Part shown: piece by piece, positions 7,165 to 15,800 of the stretch
How the letters are laid out: the number at the start of each line of letters is the position of its first letter
How positions within the stretch are numbered: position 1 is the first letter of the stretch
NCBI GenBank assembly: GCA_021788015.1
Contig: JAJYLD010000008.1
Location: 1-56,699 of the forward strand
Length of the DNA: 56,699 nucleotides
Direction of reading: 5' to 3'
Origin: a bacterium
GTDB lineage: Bacteria; Patescibacteriota; Patescibacteriia; Patescibacteriales; JAKAJF01
The notes under the pieces: generated by a model
The model's database searches: none
What the model saw: only the letters and a program-made list of their open reading frames with translations
Told to the model about the DNA's origin: nothing
Program-made: the position numbers and the translations under genes

Positions 7165-8328
7165 TTACATCATCTTTTTCCGAATAAATGCCGGGATGCC
7201 GAGTTCGTCGTCTTCCGTATCCGAATTTCCCTTCTTCTGCGCCGGTTCGGCCTGGGCCGCTTTCAAAGAAGACGTTTTGCTTTTCTTCTTTTCCGGGGCT
7301 TTCTCTTCCTCGGTTATAAAAGTATTCGGGGTATAACGTTCGGTCGAGATCACTTCCCTTTCTCTGGGCACGCGGCCGTTGCCGAAGCCCGTCGCCACGA
7401 CCGTGATCTTAATTTCATCTTTCATCTTATCGTTAATCACCGTGCCGAAAATAATTTTCGCGTCTTCGTCGGCCGAAGCGGTAATCACTTTAGCCGCCTC
7501 GTTCACTTCGGTCATAGTCAAATTCTGTCCGCCGGTAATCGTAAAGAGAATTCCCTTCGCGCCTTCGATCGACATCTCGAGCAAAGGAGAGTTGATCGCC
7601 GCTTTCGCCGCCTCAATCGCCTTGTTTTCGCCCGTCGCTTCTCCGATTCCCATGAGCGCGCTTCCGGCGTTGGCCATAACCGCTTTCACATCGGCGAAAT
7701 CGACGTTAATCAATCCGGGAATGGTAATCAATTCGGCGATGCCCTGGACGCCTTGTCTTAAAATTTCGTCCACCACCATGAACGCGTCCAACAAGGAAGT
7801 CTTCTTGTCAATAACCTGCAAAAGTTTATCATTGGGAATGGTAATAATCGTATCGACTTTGTCGGCGAGCTCCATCAGCCCCCGTTCGGAAAGATTTTTT
7901 CTTTGCGCGCCTTCGAAAGCGAACGGTTTCGTAACGACAGCGACGGTCAACGCTCCTATGTCCCGCGCGATCTCGGCGACTATCGGAGCCGCGCCGGTTC
8001 CCGTTCCTCCGCCCAAACCGCAAGTGACGAAAACCATGTCCGTATCTTTTAAGGCGTCTCTGATTTCATTTTGCGTTTCTTCGGCCGCCTGTCTTCCGAT
8101 TTCCGGATTCATGCCCGCGCCCAAGCCGCGGGTGATTGTTTTCCCGATATGCAACTTTTTCGCCGCTTTGTTATAATGCAACGCCTGGACATCCGTATTC
8201 AAGGCGATGAATTCGACGCCCTTGACTCCGGCATCGATCATGCGGTTGATGGCCGCTCCTCCGGATCCTCCCACTCCTATTACTTTTATCTTTGCGAAAG
8301 ACTCGATGGCCGGTTTTACTTCTGCCAT
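7165..8328 (-). CDS. ftsZ: Cell division protein FtsZ
   Basis: This 387-aa tubulin homologue forms the division ring at mid-cell using GTP. It shows the nucleotide-binding opening [15 protein letters not shown], the tubulin signature [10 protein letters not shown] (about residues 105-114) and the T7-loop region [11 protein letters not shown]. After a variable linker it ends with [15 protein letters not shown], the conserved C-terminal peptide that binds FtsA and other membrane tethers. Its own promoter lies at 8420-8448 and a terminator follows, so it is transcribed separately from ftsA even though the genes are adjacent and co-oriented. No Shine-Dalgarno is obvious. Confidence 0.98.
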   Translation of the reverse strand: MAEVKPAIESFAKIKVIGVGGSGGAAINRMIDAGVKGVEFIALNTDVQALHYNKAAKKLHIGKTITRGLGAGMNPEIGRQAAEETQNEIRDALKDTDMVFVTCGLGGGTGTGAAPIVAEIARDIGALTVAVVTKPFAFEGAQRKNLSERGLMELADKVDTIITIPNDKLLQVIDKKTSLLDAFMVVDEILRQGVQGIAELITIPGLINVDFADVKAVMANAGSALMGIGEATGENKAIEAAKAAINSPLLEMSIEGAKGILFTITGGQNLTMTEVNEAAKVITASADEDAKIIFGTVINDKMKDEIKITVVATGFGNGRVPREREVISTERYTPNTFITEEEKAPEKKKSKTSSLKAAQAEPAQKKGNSDTEDDELGIPAFIRKKMM

Positions 8329-8419
8329 ATTGGTTAGTTGTTGATTAGTTAAATAGTTAAACAGTTAAATGGTTAACCTCGCTTAACTGATTAACCGTGT
8401 AACCATATAACTTATAAAT

Positions 8420-8448
8420 ATAATAGCCCAGTCCCAAAAAATTATCAA
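8420..8448 (-). promoter_or_regulatory. Promoter of ftsZ
   Basis: The minus strand has TTGATA, a 17-bp spacer and TATTAT. The start would be near 8413, giving an 85-nt leader rich in repeated GTTAAA/GTTAACC words (8340-8400). It sits between the ftsA terminator and the ftsZ start. Confidence 0.65.
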
Positions 8449-8455
8449 TACCCAA

Positions 8456-8487
8456 CAAAAAACGGGTGTATACAAAATTTATACACC
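8456..8487 (-). terminator. Intrinsic terminator directly after ftsA
   Basis: On the minus strand GGTGTATA and TATACACC form an 8-bp stem with a 7-nt loop that begins immediately after the ftsA stop codon and is followed by CGTTTTTTG. Confidence 0.75.
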
Positions 8488-9753
8488 TTAAGGCAAGAGG
8501 GACGAAAACCAATTTTTAATTTTTTCAAACGATTTACCCACCATTTCGCCGCCGGACCATTTTACGTTAAAGCCTTTTCTTTTGCGGGTAAGCTGATCCC
8601 CCCAAACGACAAGGCCCAAAGCGGTGAGAAAAGACGGATCATTAACTTTATCGATAACCGAACTCAATCCCTTATTCGCGCCGATAGCGGCCGGCAGTCG
8701 CAAACTGTCTTTGGCGACGTCGACTACGCCTTCCAGTTTCGATCCTCCGCCGATTAAGAAAACGCCCGCCGGAAGCATGCCCGAACGATCTATCTTTTTA
8801 AACTCGGCGTCGATTTTTTCAAAAATTTCTTCGGCGCGCGCCTGGATGATTTCCGAAATATACTTTTGCGAAACCGTGGTCAACTCTCCTCCGAGATCTT
8901 CCGCTTCGGCCAGCTCGCTTACGTCCACTTCGTCTTTCTTGTTGAATTGATCGGACTTGGCGCTGCCATATTCGACTTTAATTCTTTCCGCCAAATTGAT
9001 CGGACATCTTAAGCCGATGGCGACATCGGAAGTGATATGTTCGGAGCCGATCGGCAAAACGGCGGCGTGAAGAATCTCTCCTTCTTCAAAAATAGCCACG
9101 CTTGTCGTCGAAGCGCCAATATTGACCAAGGCCGCTCCCAATTCTTTTTGTTTGGCCCCGATTACTGCTTCGCTCGCGGCCAAGGGAGACAAAACCAAAT
9201 CATCGATATCCAAGCCGGTTCTGTAAATGGCCTTGGTTAAATTTTTAATCTGGCTGGATAAGCCCTGGACAATCAAAGTTTCCACTTCCAGTCTGACGCC
9301 GGTCATGCCGATCGGATCTTTGATGTCTTCCTGATTGTCGACCGTAAACCTTACGGGAATGACATGGAGAATCTCATAGTTGGGCGGAACGGACAGCGCG
9401 CGCGCGGCTTCGATGGCGCGGGCGACATCGTCTTCGGTAACTTCTCCGTCGCTTTTCGACACGGCGACCACGCCGCGGCTTCGTTCGCATTTGATATGCG
9501 GACCGTTGATGCTTACCCAAACGCTCGAGATCGGCACGCCGATCAATCTTTCCGCTTTTTCCAAACATGCCGAAATGGAAGAGGTCGTATCTTCGATACT
9601 TGTAACCACTCCTTTATTGATTCCGGAAGAAGGCACTTCAACGGCTCCGATTATCTGGAGTTGTTCGGCGTTGTTGTTCAAGTTTTTTTGACCGACAACA
9701 AGTCTTATTGCGCTCGAGCCTATGTCCAGGCCGGCGATTATGTCATCACGCAT
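8488..9753 (-). CDS. ftsA: Cell division protein FtsA
   Basis: This 421-aa actin-fold ATPase tethers FtsZ to the membrane. It opens with IIAGLDIGSSAIRLVVG (phosphate-1 motif), contains the SHS2/1C insertion region (about 85-165), and has VFLIGGGSKLEG near residue 333 as the adenosine motif. The C-terminal stretch GKSFEKIKNWFSSLLP is an amphipathic helix, the usual membrane-binding tail. It lies upstream of ftsZ in the standard order, but an intrinsic terminator directly follows it. A promoter candidate lies at 9864-9892. Confidence 0.97.
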   Translation of the reverse strand: MRDDIIAGLDIGSSAIRLVVGQKNLNNNAEQLQIIGAVEVPSSGINKGVVTSIEDTTSSISACLEKAERLIGVPISSVWVSINGPHIKCERSRGVVAVSKSDGEVTEDDVARAIEAARALSVPPNYEILHVIPVRFTVDNQEDIKDPIGMTGVRLEVETLIVQGLSSQIKNLTKAIYRTGLDIDDLVLSPLAASEAVIGAKQKELGAALVNIGASTTSVAIFEEGEILHAAVLPIGSEHITSDVAIGLRCPINLAERIKVEYGSAKSDQFNKKDEVDVSELAEAEDLGGELTTVSQKYISEIIQARAEEIFEKIDAEFKKIDRSGMLPAGVFLIGGGSKLEGVVDVAKDSLRLPAAIGANKGLSSVIDKVNDPSFLTALGLVVWGDQLTRKRKGFNVKWSGGEMVGKSFEKIKNWFSSLLP

Positions 9754-9863
9754 AAATATGAGATACTAATACACGAATGCATACTAATTATACAAATAAT
9801 ACGAGTTTTTATTATTAGTATTCGTTCGTATCATTCGCATCCATTAGTATATTGGTATCTTTA

Positions 9864-9892
9864 ATTATAACACACCTCAAAAAATGAAACAA
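9864..9892 (-). promoter_or_regulatory. Candidate promoter of ftsA
   Basis: The minus strand has TTGTTT, a 17-bp spacer and TATAAT. The -10 is consensus and the -35 is weak. The leader of about 100 nt consists of ACTAAT / ATTAGTAT / ACGAAT word repeats in both orientations. Confidence 0.5.
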
Positions 9893-9905
9893 ATGGGTGT
9901 ACAAA

Positions 9906-10265
9906 TTATTTGAACAGGTAGGGATAGAATATAATCAGCCCTATAATGGCGGCGACCAGGGAAGAAACCATCACCGCCGCCGCCGTGATATCCTTGATTT
10001 CCTTAACATAACTGTTTATTCTCGGTCTTAAAACATCCGAAATCCTTTCCGCGGCGCTATTGATCGTTTCCATTAAAATAACCGAAGACATAGCTAAAAT
10101 GAGTATGCACCATTCAATCGGGCGGATTTTAACGACAAGGCCGAGTATGATAACGATTGCGGCGGCGAATGTCTGAATTTTCAAATTTTGCTCCTCGTGA
10201 AAAATCCTAAACAAGCCGCGAAAAGCGTATACGAAACTTTTAAATAAACGGCGAAACCTGATCAT
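9906..10265 (-). CDS. dgkA: Undecaprenol/diacylglycerol kinase family membrane protein
   Basis: This 119-aa protein has the size and plan of DgkA-type lipid kinases: an N-terminal amphipathic stretch (FRRLFKSFVYAFRGLFRIF), three membrane helices (about 30-47, 50-68 and 93-117) and the signature ETINSAAERISD near 66-77, whose acidic and Asn residues bind ATP-Mg. Gram-positive members phosphorylate undecaprenol for cell-wall carrier recycling, the more likely role here; the E. coli type uses diacylglycerol. The gene is followed by ftsA and preceded by ybeY, an order often seen with cell-envelope genes. Confidence 0.9.
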   Translation of the reverse strand: MIRFRRLFKSFVYAFRGLFRIFHEEQNLKIQTFAAAIVIILGLVVKIRPIEWCILILAMSSVILMETINSAAERISDVLRPRINSYVKEIKDITAAAVMVSSLVAAIIGLIIFYPYLFK

Positions 10266-10345
10266 AAAAACTTCTAGAAATTTCTAATTTTAATTTTGAC
10301 ATTAGATATTTCATTGGAAATTAGAAATCATAATTTAGACATTTT

Positions 10346-10759
10346 TTATTTTTTCACTTTTAATTTATTTAAAAACTTTTCTCCCGCTTTTATCATCTCA
10401 AGTCTCTTTTTATCAGTATTGTCGTCATAACCAACCAAATGCAAAAGACCGTGCATCAGTATGAAAGCGAGTTCATATTTCGCGCGATGACCTTCTTTTT
10501 TTGCCTGCCTTTCGATCTGGGCGTAATCGATAATGATCTCTCCTAAAAATTTTTCTTCTCCGGAAAAAGTCAAAACGTCGGTGGGTTTGTCTGTCTTTCT
10601 ATAGGTCTTGTTAAGCTTACGCATGGCCGCGTCCCCCACTATCCCTATCGAAACTTCGTAAGTTGTTTTTTTATATTTCCTCAAAAACTCTTCGGTTACT
10701 TTTTTAACAAAATCAAAATCGACCTTGCTCTTCGTGGTATTATTAATTTCTATTTTCAT
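10346..10759 (-). CDS. ybeY: Endoribonuclease YbeY (16S rRNA maturation)
   Basis: This 137-aa metal-dependent RNase takes part in 16S rRNA 3'-end maturation and ribosome quality control. The family motif is HGxLHLxGYDH, with three His zinc ligands. Here it reads HGLLHLVGYDDNTD, so His103 and His107 are kept but the third ligand is Asp113. Asp can bind zinc, so the enzyme may still work. The other hallmark, TDVLTFSGEEKFLGEIIID, is present at 60-78. It overlaps the 3' end of the upstream anchored protein by ATGA. Confidence 0.93.
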   Translation of the reverse strand: MKIEINNTTKSKVDFDFVKKVTEEFLRKYKKTTYEVSIGIVGDAAMRKLNKTYRKTDKPTDVLTFSGEEKFLGEIIIDYAQIERQAKKEGHRAKYELAFILMHGLLHLVGYDDNTDKKRLEMIKAGEKFLNKLKVKK

Positions 10760-11970
10760 TTTTGGTTAAGAGTAAGGCTTTTTTCAAGGAGATGGAAGAG
10801 ATTGATGTAATCAAGAGTGTTTTCCGTTCCCGGGAAATAAGTCAGAGTATAAATATTGTTATGCTTCGCATCGGTGAGATAAATAATCAATCCGCCTTCG
10901 GTCGCAATCCCTTCCCAGCCGTTGCCCTCGACAACGCTCGATGGGTCCACGGCGGGAACATTGAACTGATTTTCGTACCAATTCGTAATCGATTGCTTTT
11001 CGGCATTGGGCTGGACTATGATTTGGAAAAATTGATCATCGCTGTTTGATTTTATCAAAACGGAATCATTTCCTCCAACCGCGTCCAAGCTCCAAGCGGC
11101 GGGATAAAAAACGCTGTAATTATAAGTTTTGTTTAAATATGTCTTTATGCCTTTGTTATTTGTAATTTTTCCGTCCCCAGCCGGATTATATAAATTTTCC
11201 ACTTCCGTCAAATCGTCATAACCGTCTTTATCGCTGTCTTTCGAGTTGGGATTCGTTCCGAGCAAAGCGTCTTCTTTGTCCGTCAACCCCGGTGATCCGT
11301 TGGCGTCAGAATCTACTCCCGGCTTGTATCCCGCAATTTGCGCAGGAGTGGATGTGCTTTCGGGAGTTGAAGTTGCCGTGGATGTCGCGACGGAATTCAC
11401 AAACCAACTCTCGGTTAAAATGTTCCAATTCTCTCCATTTAAATTCATCACGACGGTTCCGGTTTGTTGCAGATCTTTTGTTTTTACCGTTAAGGTAGCG
11501 GTATTTCCGTTAATCGCTTCGTTGATTTCGCCGATTTCATCTATAGTCGGACCGGTACTGGTCGAATTTACGGAAATGGCTTGTTCTCGCTTTAAATCAA
11601 GATAGGCTTCTTTTGGATCCTGAACGGGTGCCGGCGGTGGAGCTGTCGCGGTGGAAGTGGCGCTTGGGGCGGGATTCGTTTTTTGTTGCACTTGCGCTTG
11701 ATTGGCCGTTTCATTGACCGCGGTCTGCGGCTTTGTGTTAAATAAATAACGATAAGCCAAGACGGCCAAAACAATAATAAATAAACCGCCTCCGATTACG
11801 ATAAACAGCCCAATGATTCTTGAGCCGTCCTTTTTTAAAGCGGCGAAACGAAACTGTTCGGGCATGGTAAAAATGGCGATGTTCTTGTCCAATTCCTGGC
11901 TTGTAATCGTATTTTCAGGATTTATTTTATCTTCCGATTTTTGATTCGTTTTCTTTTTTAAGCCAAACAT
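10756..11970 (-). CDS. Membrane-anchored surface protein with calcium-binding (TSP3-like) repeat and C-terminal PsbP-like domain
   Basis: This 404-aa protein has a polar cytoplasmic head of about 50 residues, one membrane helix (IIGLFIVIGGGLFIIVLAV, about 53-75) and an Ala/Pro/Thr-rich outer linker. Around residues 225-270 there is a run of Asp-rich repeats (DSDANGSPGLTDKEDALLG, DSDKDGYDDLTEVE) like thrombospondin type 3 / EF-hand-like calcium-binding repeats. The C-terminal 120 residues (YNYSVFYPAAWSLD...) resemble the PsbP-like fold of secreted proteins. Function is unknown. It is co-oriented and 3 bp apart from the next calcium-repeat protein, so the two are probably co-expressed, and it overlaps ybeY. 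Confidence 0.65.
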   Translation of the reverse strand: MFGLKKKTNQKSEDKINPENTITSQELDKNIAIFTMPEQFRFAALKKDGSRIIGLFIVIGGGLFIIVLAVLAYRYLFNTKPQTAVNETANQAQVQQKTNPAPSATSTATAPPPAPVQDPKEAYLDLKREQAISVNSTSTGPTIDEIGEINEAINGNTATLTVKTKDLQQTGTVVMNLNGENWNILTESWFVNSVATSTATSTPESTSTPAQIAGYKPGVDSDANGSPGLTDKEDALLGTNPNSKDSDKDGYDDLTEVENLYNPAGDGKITNNKGIKTYLNKTYNYSVFYPAAWSLDAVGGNDSVLIKSNSDDQFFQIIVQPNAEKQSITNWYENQFNVPAVDPSSVVEGNGWEGIATEGGLIIYLTDAKHNNIYTLTYFPGTENTLDYINLFHLLEKSLTLNQK

Positions 11971-11973
11971 AAT

Positions 11974-12705
11974 TTATTTTAAATTCATATTTAAGTTCGA
12001 TAATTTTCCCGGTCCGTTGGGATTATAACCGTTTTTAACCTCTACCCCGTCCGGATAACCGTCCCCGTCCGTATCCGGGTTTAAAGGATCCGTATGATAA
12101 ACATTCACTTCTTCTCCGTCGGTTAAACCGTCGCCGTCGGTATCGGGGTTGTTTGGGTCCGTGCCCAAGGCCTTTTCTTCGGCGTCAGTCAGGCCGTCGT
12201 GATCGCTATCGATGTTGGCAAGCGTAGACGCAGTCGGGGTCGAGCTCGGCGTTTCATTCGCGATAGTCGCCGATTTTTGGGATTCTTGATTTTCAGGTTC
12301 AACCGGAATTTGTGGTTGCTGATTTTGGTTTTGAACGCTGTTATTTCCGCCGCCAGCAATCCGTTCCTTTTTTGCTCCTCCGGCCGCAAATTTGGCATAA
12401 ACCAAATAGCTCGCGAAAACAATAAAAACAAAAACCAAAATCATGGCTCCAAGAATAAAAAGGCGGCGATCTTTTTGCGGTTTTTTGTCGATTTCCGGCA
12501 GACTGGCATTTTTTGGTTGAAAGACCGCCGGCTTATCGGCAATCGTAGCGGCATTAACGGAATTAACTCCCGACCCGGAAGCGGATGTCGCTTTAGGAAT
12601 TTCAACAGACGACTTTTCCGCCGGTACCGACTGATCCGTTCCGGAAAAAATATCTTCGACTGCTTTAGGACCGGAATTTTGATTTGTGTTTAAATTGTCG
12701 AACAT
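11974..12705 (-). CDS. Membrane-anchored protein with TSP3-like calcium repeats
   Basis: This 243-aa protein has a polar N-terminal ~78 residues, one membrane helix ([23 protein letters not shown], about 80-102) and a low-complexity Gln/Pro/Ser/Thr linker. It ends with three DxDxDG repeats ([36 protein letters not shown]) that match thrombospondin type 3 calcium-binding repeats. The repeat region lies outside the cell if the N-terminus is inside. It is a sister of the 404-aa gene just downstream and lies before the two pilin-headed giants, which suggests a shared surface structure. No enzymatic motif is seen. Confidence 0.65.
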   Translation of the reverse strand: MFDNLNTNQNSGPKAVEDIFSGTDQSVPAEKSSVEIPKATSASGSGVNSVNAATIADKPAVFQPKNASLPEIDKKPQKDRRLFILGAMILVFVFIVFASYLVYAKFAAGGAKKERIAGGGNNSVQNQNQQPQIPVEPENQESQKSATIANETPSSTPTASTLANIDSDHDGLTDAEEKALGTDPNNPDTDGDGLTDGEEVNVYHTDPLNPDTDGDGYPDGVEVKNGYNPNGPGKLSNLNMNLK

Positions 12706-12717
12706 ATAAGAAATCTG

Positions 12718-12794
12718 TCATCCTGGAGCGAAGCGATAGGATCTCGCGGCACGAGACGCTATCAGTCGTTCCTTCGTCGCTCCCTCCAGCATGA
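12718..12794. repeat. Dispersed cruciform repeat (TCATCCTGGAG...CTCCAGCATGA)
   Basis: The outer arms TCATCCTGGAG and CTCCAGCATGA pair with one mismatch. Inside, GATAG/CTATC and TCTCG/CGAGA pair again. It fills the spacer between the 1826-aa protein and the 243-aa protein and has no U-tract. The nested palindromes suggest a small non-coding mobile repeat. Confidence 0.55.
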
Positions 12795-12804
12795 TCTTTT
12801 TATT

Positions 12805-15800
12805 TTAATTCGAAAGCTTGGTAGTGGTCGCGCTCGGATTGCCGTATTGGTCAAAACCGACCATGCCGAAACAATATTGAACGCCACTAACCAAATTGGA
12901 AACGGTTGTTGTGCCCGTTTGGCCGTAGGGAACGGCCATCGAACCGCCGAAACCGGTCGCAGAATTACAGGTCGAAGCGGCGACATAATACAGGCGAAAA
13001 CTGATCGCGTCTCCGTTGCTCATGTCTTGCCAATTGACCGTAGCTACGGTTCCGGACTTGGAAGCATTAGTTATTTGGGGGGCGATCGGTCCGATCGTAT
13101 CTTTCGGCATGGCCGTCACTTCGTTTGAATATTGACTCTCCGCTCCGGTTTTGTAATGGGCGGTTATGGCGAAATAATAAGTTTTTCCGTTCGTTAAATT
13201 ATTGATTGTCGCGTTTGTGACTCCAGGCGAGGTGCTTGTTGAATCAGTGTAATGTCCCGAACTTGTCCCATAATAAATATTAAATTTGTCCAAATCGGAT
13301 AAGTTTATCTTATTCGGATCGACATTCCATTGCAAATTAATCGCCCCCCCGGCCTGAGGAATGCTGAAGGCGAGATAAAGGCCGGAAGCGTCGGGAACGG
13401 GCGCGCGGAAGAAATAGTATTCTTTCAAAGCGTTGGTCGAGGATCCGACAATGACCTGATTGCCGGCTCCGCTTTCTATCGCAGGCAAATCCCCGGCCGT
13501 ACCCGTGCCGCCGGAATCGCGGCAATAATAAATTTCATAATTGAAATTGTTGCATGTATTCGGAGAGGCCGTGCAGTTATTATTTGCGTCCTGCCAAGGG
13601 AACCATTGACCGTCCGCTTGCACCGGCGGCCAAGGATCATGGCAAAGAAACACGTAAACCATGGCGCTGGCCGATTTTGATTCGTTCGAACCGATAATAT
13701 TCGCGGTGGCGTCGATTTTTGTCTGACCGTCGGTTATGTTCGGTTGAGCCGTAACAATGGTTTTATCGGCACTCAAACCGTTAACGGTCGAAGTGGAAAC
13801 GACGGAAGTGTTTTCGGAAGTCCAATTCCAGTCCCAAGTAAAAGTTCCGACGGAATTCAGCGCCTGGCCGTTGGATCCGAAAGCTTGGGCGTAAAAAACT
13901 TTGTCATTATCGGCGATCGTGTCGAAAGTCGGATCATTAGGATTGACATCGTTTTCTTGCGGATCGTTATCCGCGGTCTGGAAAAGATAGGATTGCGGAT
14001 AAATCGCAACATGATCGAGCGGGCAAACGCCTTGATTGACGTCGTTCGTTCCCATGGTTGTGAATGACCAAATTTTTGAATTGGTGAACGAAACGCCGTT
14101 GAAATTATCCGAATCCGAACCGTTCATGCCGATTTTATAAGAGCTTAAAACTCCCGTGGGCGTGCTTGTCCCCGTCGGATTTTGATCTCCTTTAATTATA
14201 ACATAATAAGTCCTTGACGCATCAAGCATCTCTTGCGGAGCAAAAATCATTTCCGTGGAACTGCCTATGTTTTGCGAACTGACGACGCCGCTTATCGCGC
14301 AGTAATTTGTGCCCAAGATGGCGTAAGCGTCTTCGCCGAACAATAATTTATTTATGATCGGTACGCGCGCCAAGAAGTCGATAATATGATCCGCTATTCT
14401 TACCGCCAACGGTCCTTTGTATTCTTTTCTGGCGAGAAGATACTGGGTGCCGTCGGGACAAGCGCTTGAACCGTAATCTCCGACAACATAAATATTGTTG
14501 GTAAAACTGTTTGCGTCCATTGTTTGGTCGAAAGTGGCGGAAATCAAAGCGTTGCGACAGATGCCGGTCGCGTCCGCTCCCGGATCTTCGGCGATAACGG
14601 TCGGTCTGGCTCGGCAGCATGTATCATTGCCGCAACCCAGAGTCGTGCCGCCGCCGCAACTGTAATCGCCGCTACAACCGCAGCAAAGGCCGCGACTACT
14701 GCCGGTACACGGGCCTTGATCGGGATGACAACTTAAACTGACATTGCTTCCGGGCGGATTAAGACTGGCACAAGTATCGTTGTTTGGATCGCAACAGCAA
14801 GTCCCGCAACTATTAGGTGGAGTGGGGCCGGATCCGTCGGCATTCAAGCAAAAGAAATTCGTGCAAGAGCTGGTATCGCAAACAGGAGTCGAAGTCGAAA
14901 CCAGATTGCAAGTTTGACCGAAAGCTGGAAGAGTTTGGCAGGTGGAAGTGGCATTGCATTGAGTTTGACTATAAGTCAATGCGGTTGATGTCGCACTGGT
15001 AGAGCTTGCTACTGCCGCACTCAAATCGCAACCGTTTACTCCTCCGCTATTGCAGGCATAATAAGGACAATAGGCATAACCAGGGCTGCCCGGCAATCCG
15101 ATACCGGCCTGGCCCTTTCCTCCTTCGCAAGCATTTTGGTTTTTTGCGTCGACGCAGCAAACATCGCTATGGGCGCTGCATTGGTTCGGATCGGTAATTT
15201 GCGAACAGTCGAGACAAACGCCCGCTCCGCCGCCGCCGTTCACATCGCAGAATTTTCCGCTCGTGCCCGCGCAGTTGCAAGCGGCATCATGTTCGGCCTG
15301 AGTCGATCCCGCATGGGCGCAGCCGGTGCAAAGACCATAGGGACCGTTCGCATCGGTATCCGAACCGCAAGTGCCTTCGCATTGCAAAGGCGCGCAACAA
15401 TCTTGATTGGCGTCGGCCTTGCGACAGCAACATTGACATTCGGGAGCTTGCGTCTGGATGCATTTATTATAATCATTCTGACTGTTTGAGCATGCGGAAC
15501 CGGTCGGACAAATTTGATCATTAATCGCACAGACCCCGCTTCCGCCGCCGTTATCCAAACAGGCGAATCCGGTTGAACAGGAGTCGCAGGTAGCATTGTC
15601 TTCCGCGCATTTGTTGTTGCCGATACTGGTCCAACCGCTGGGGCAACTCATCGAAGTCGAAATTTGCCACTTCCCGTTTACGCAGGTTGCTTGGGTATTG
15701 TTATTGTTTATATCTTGGACCGTCTTGGGCAGATCGCAACTTGAATTTGTCTTTTCGCATTTGTTTAAATTTGAATCATATGTACATAAATTGGTTTGGC

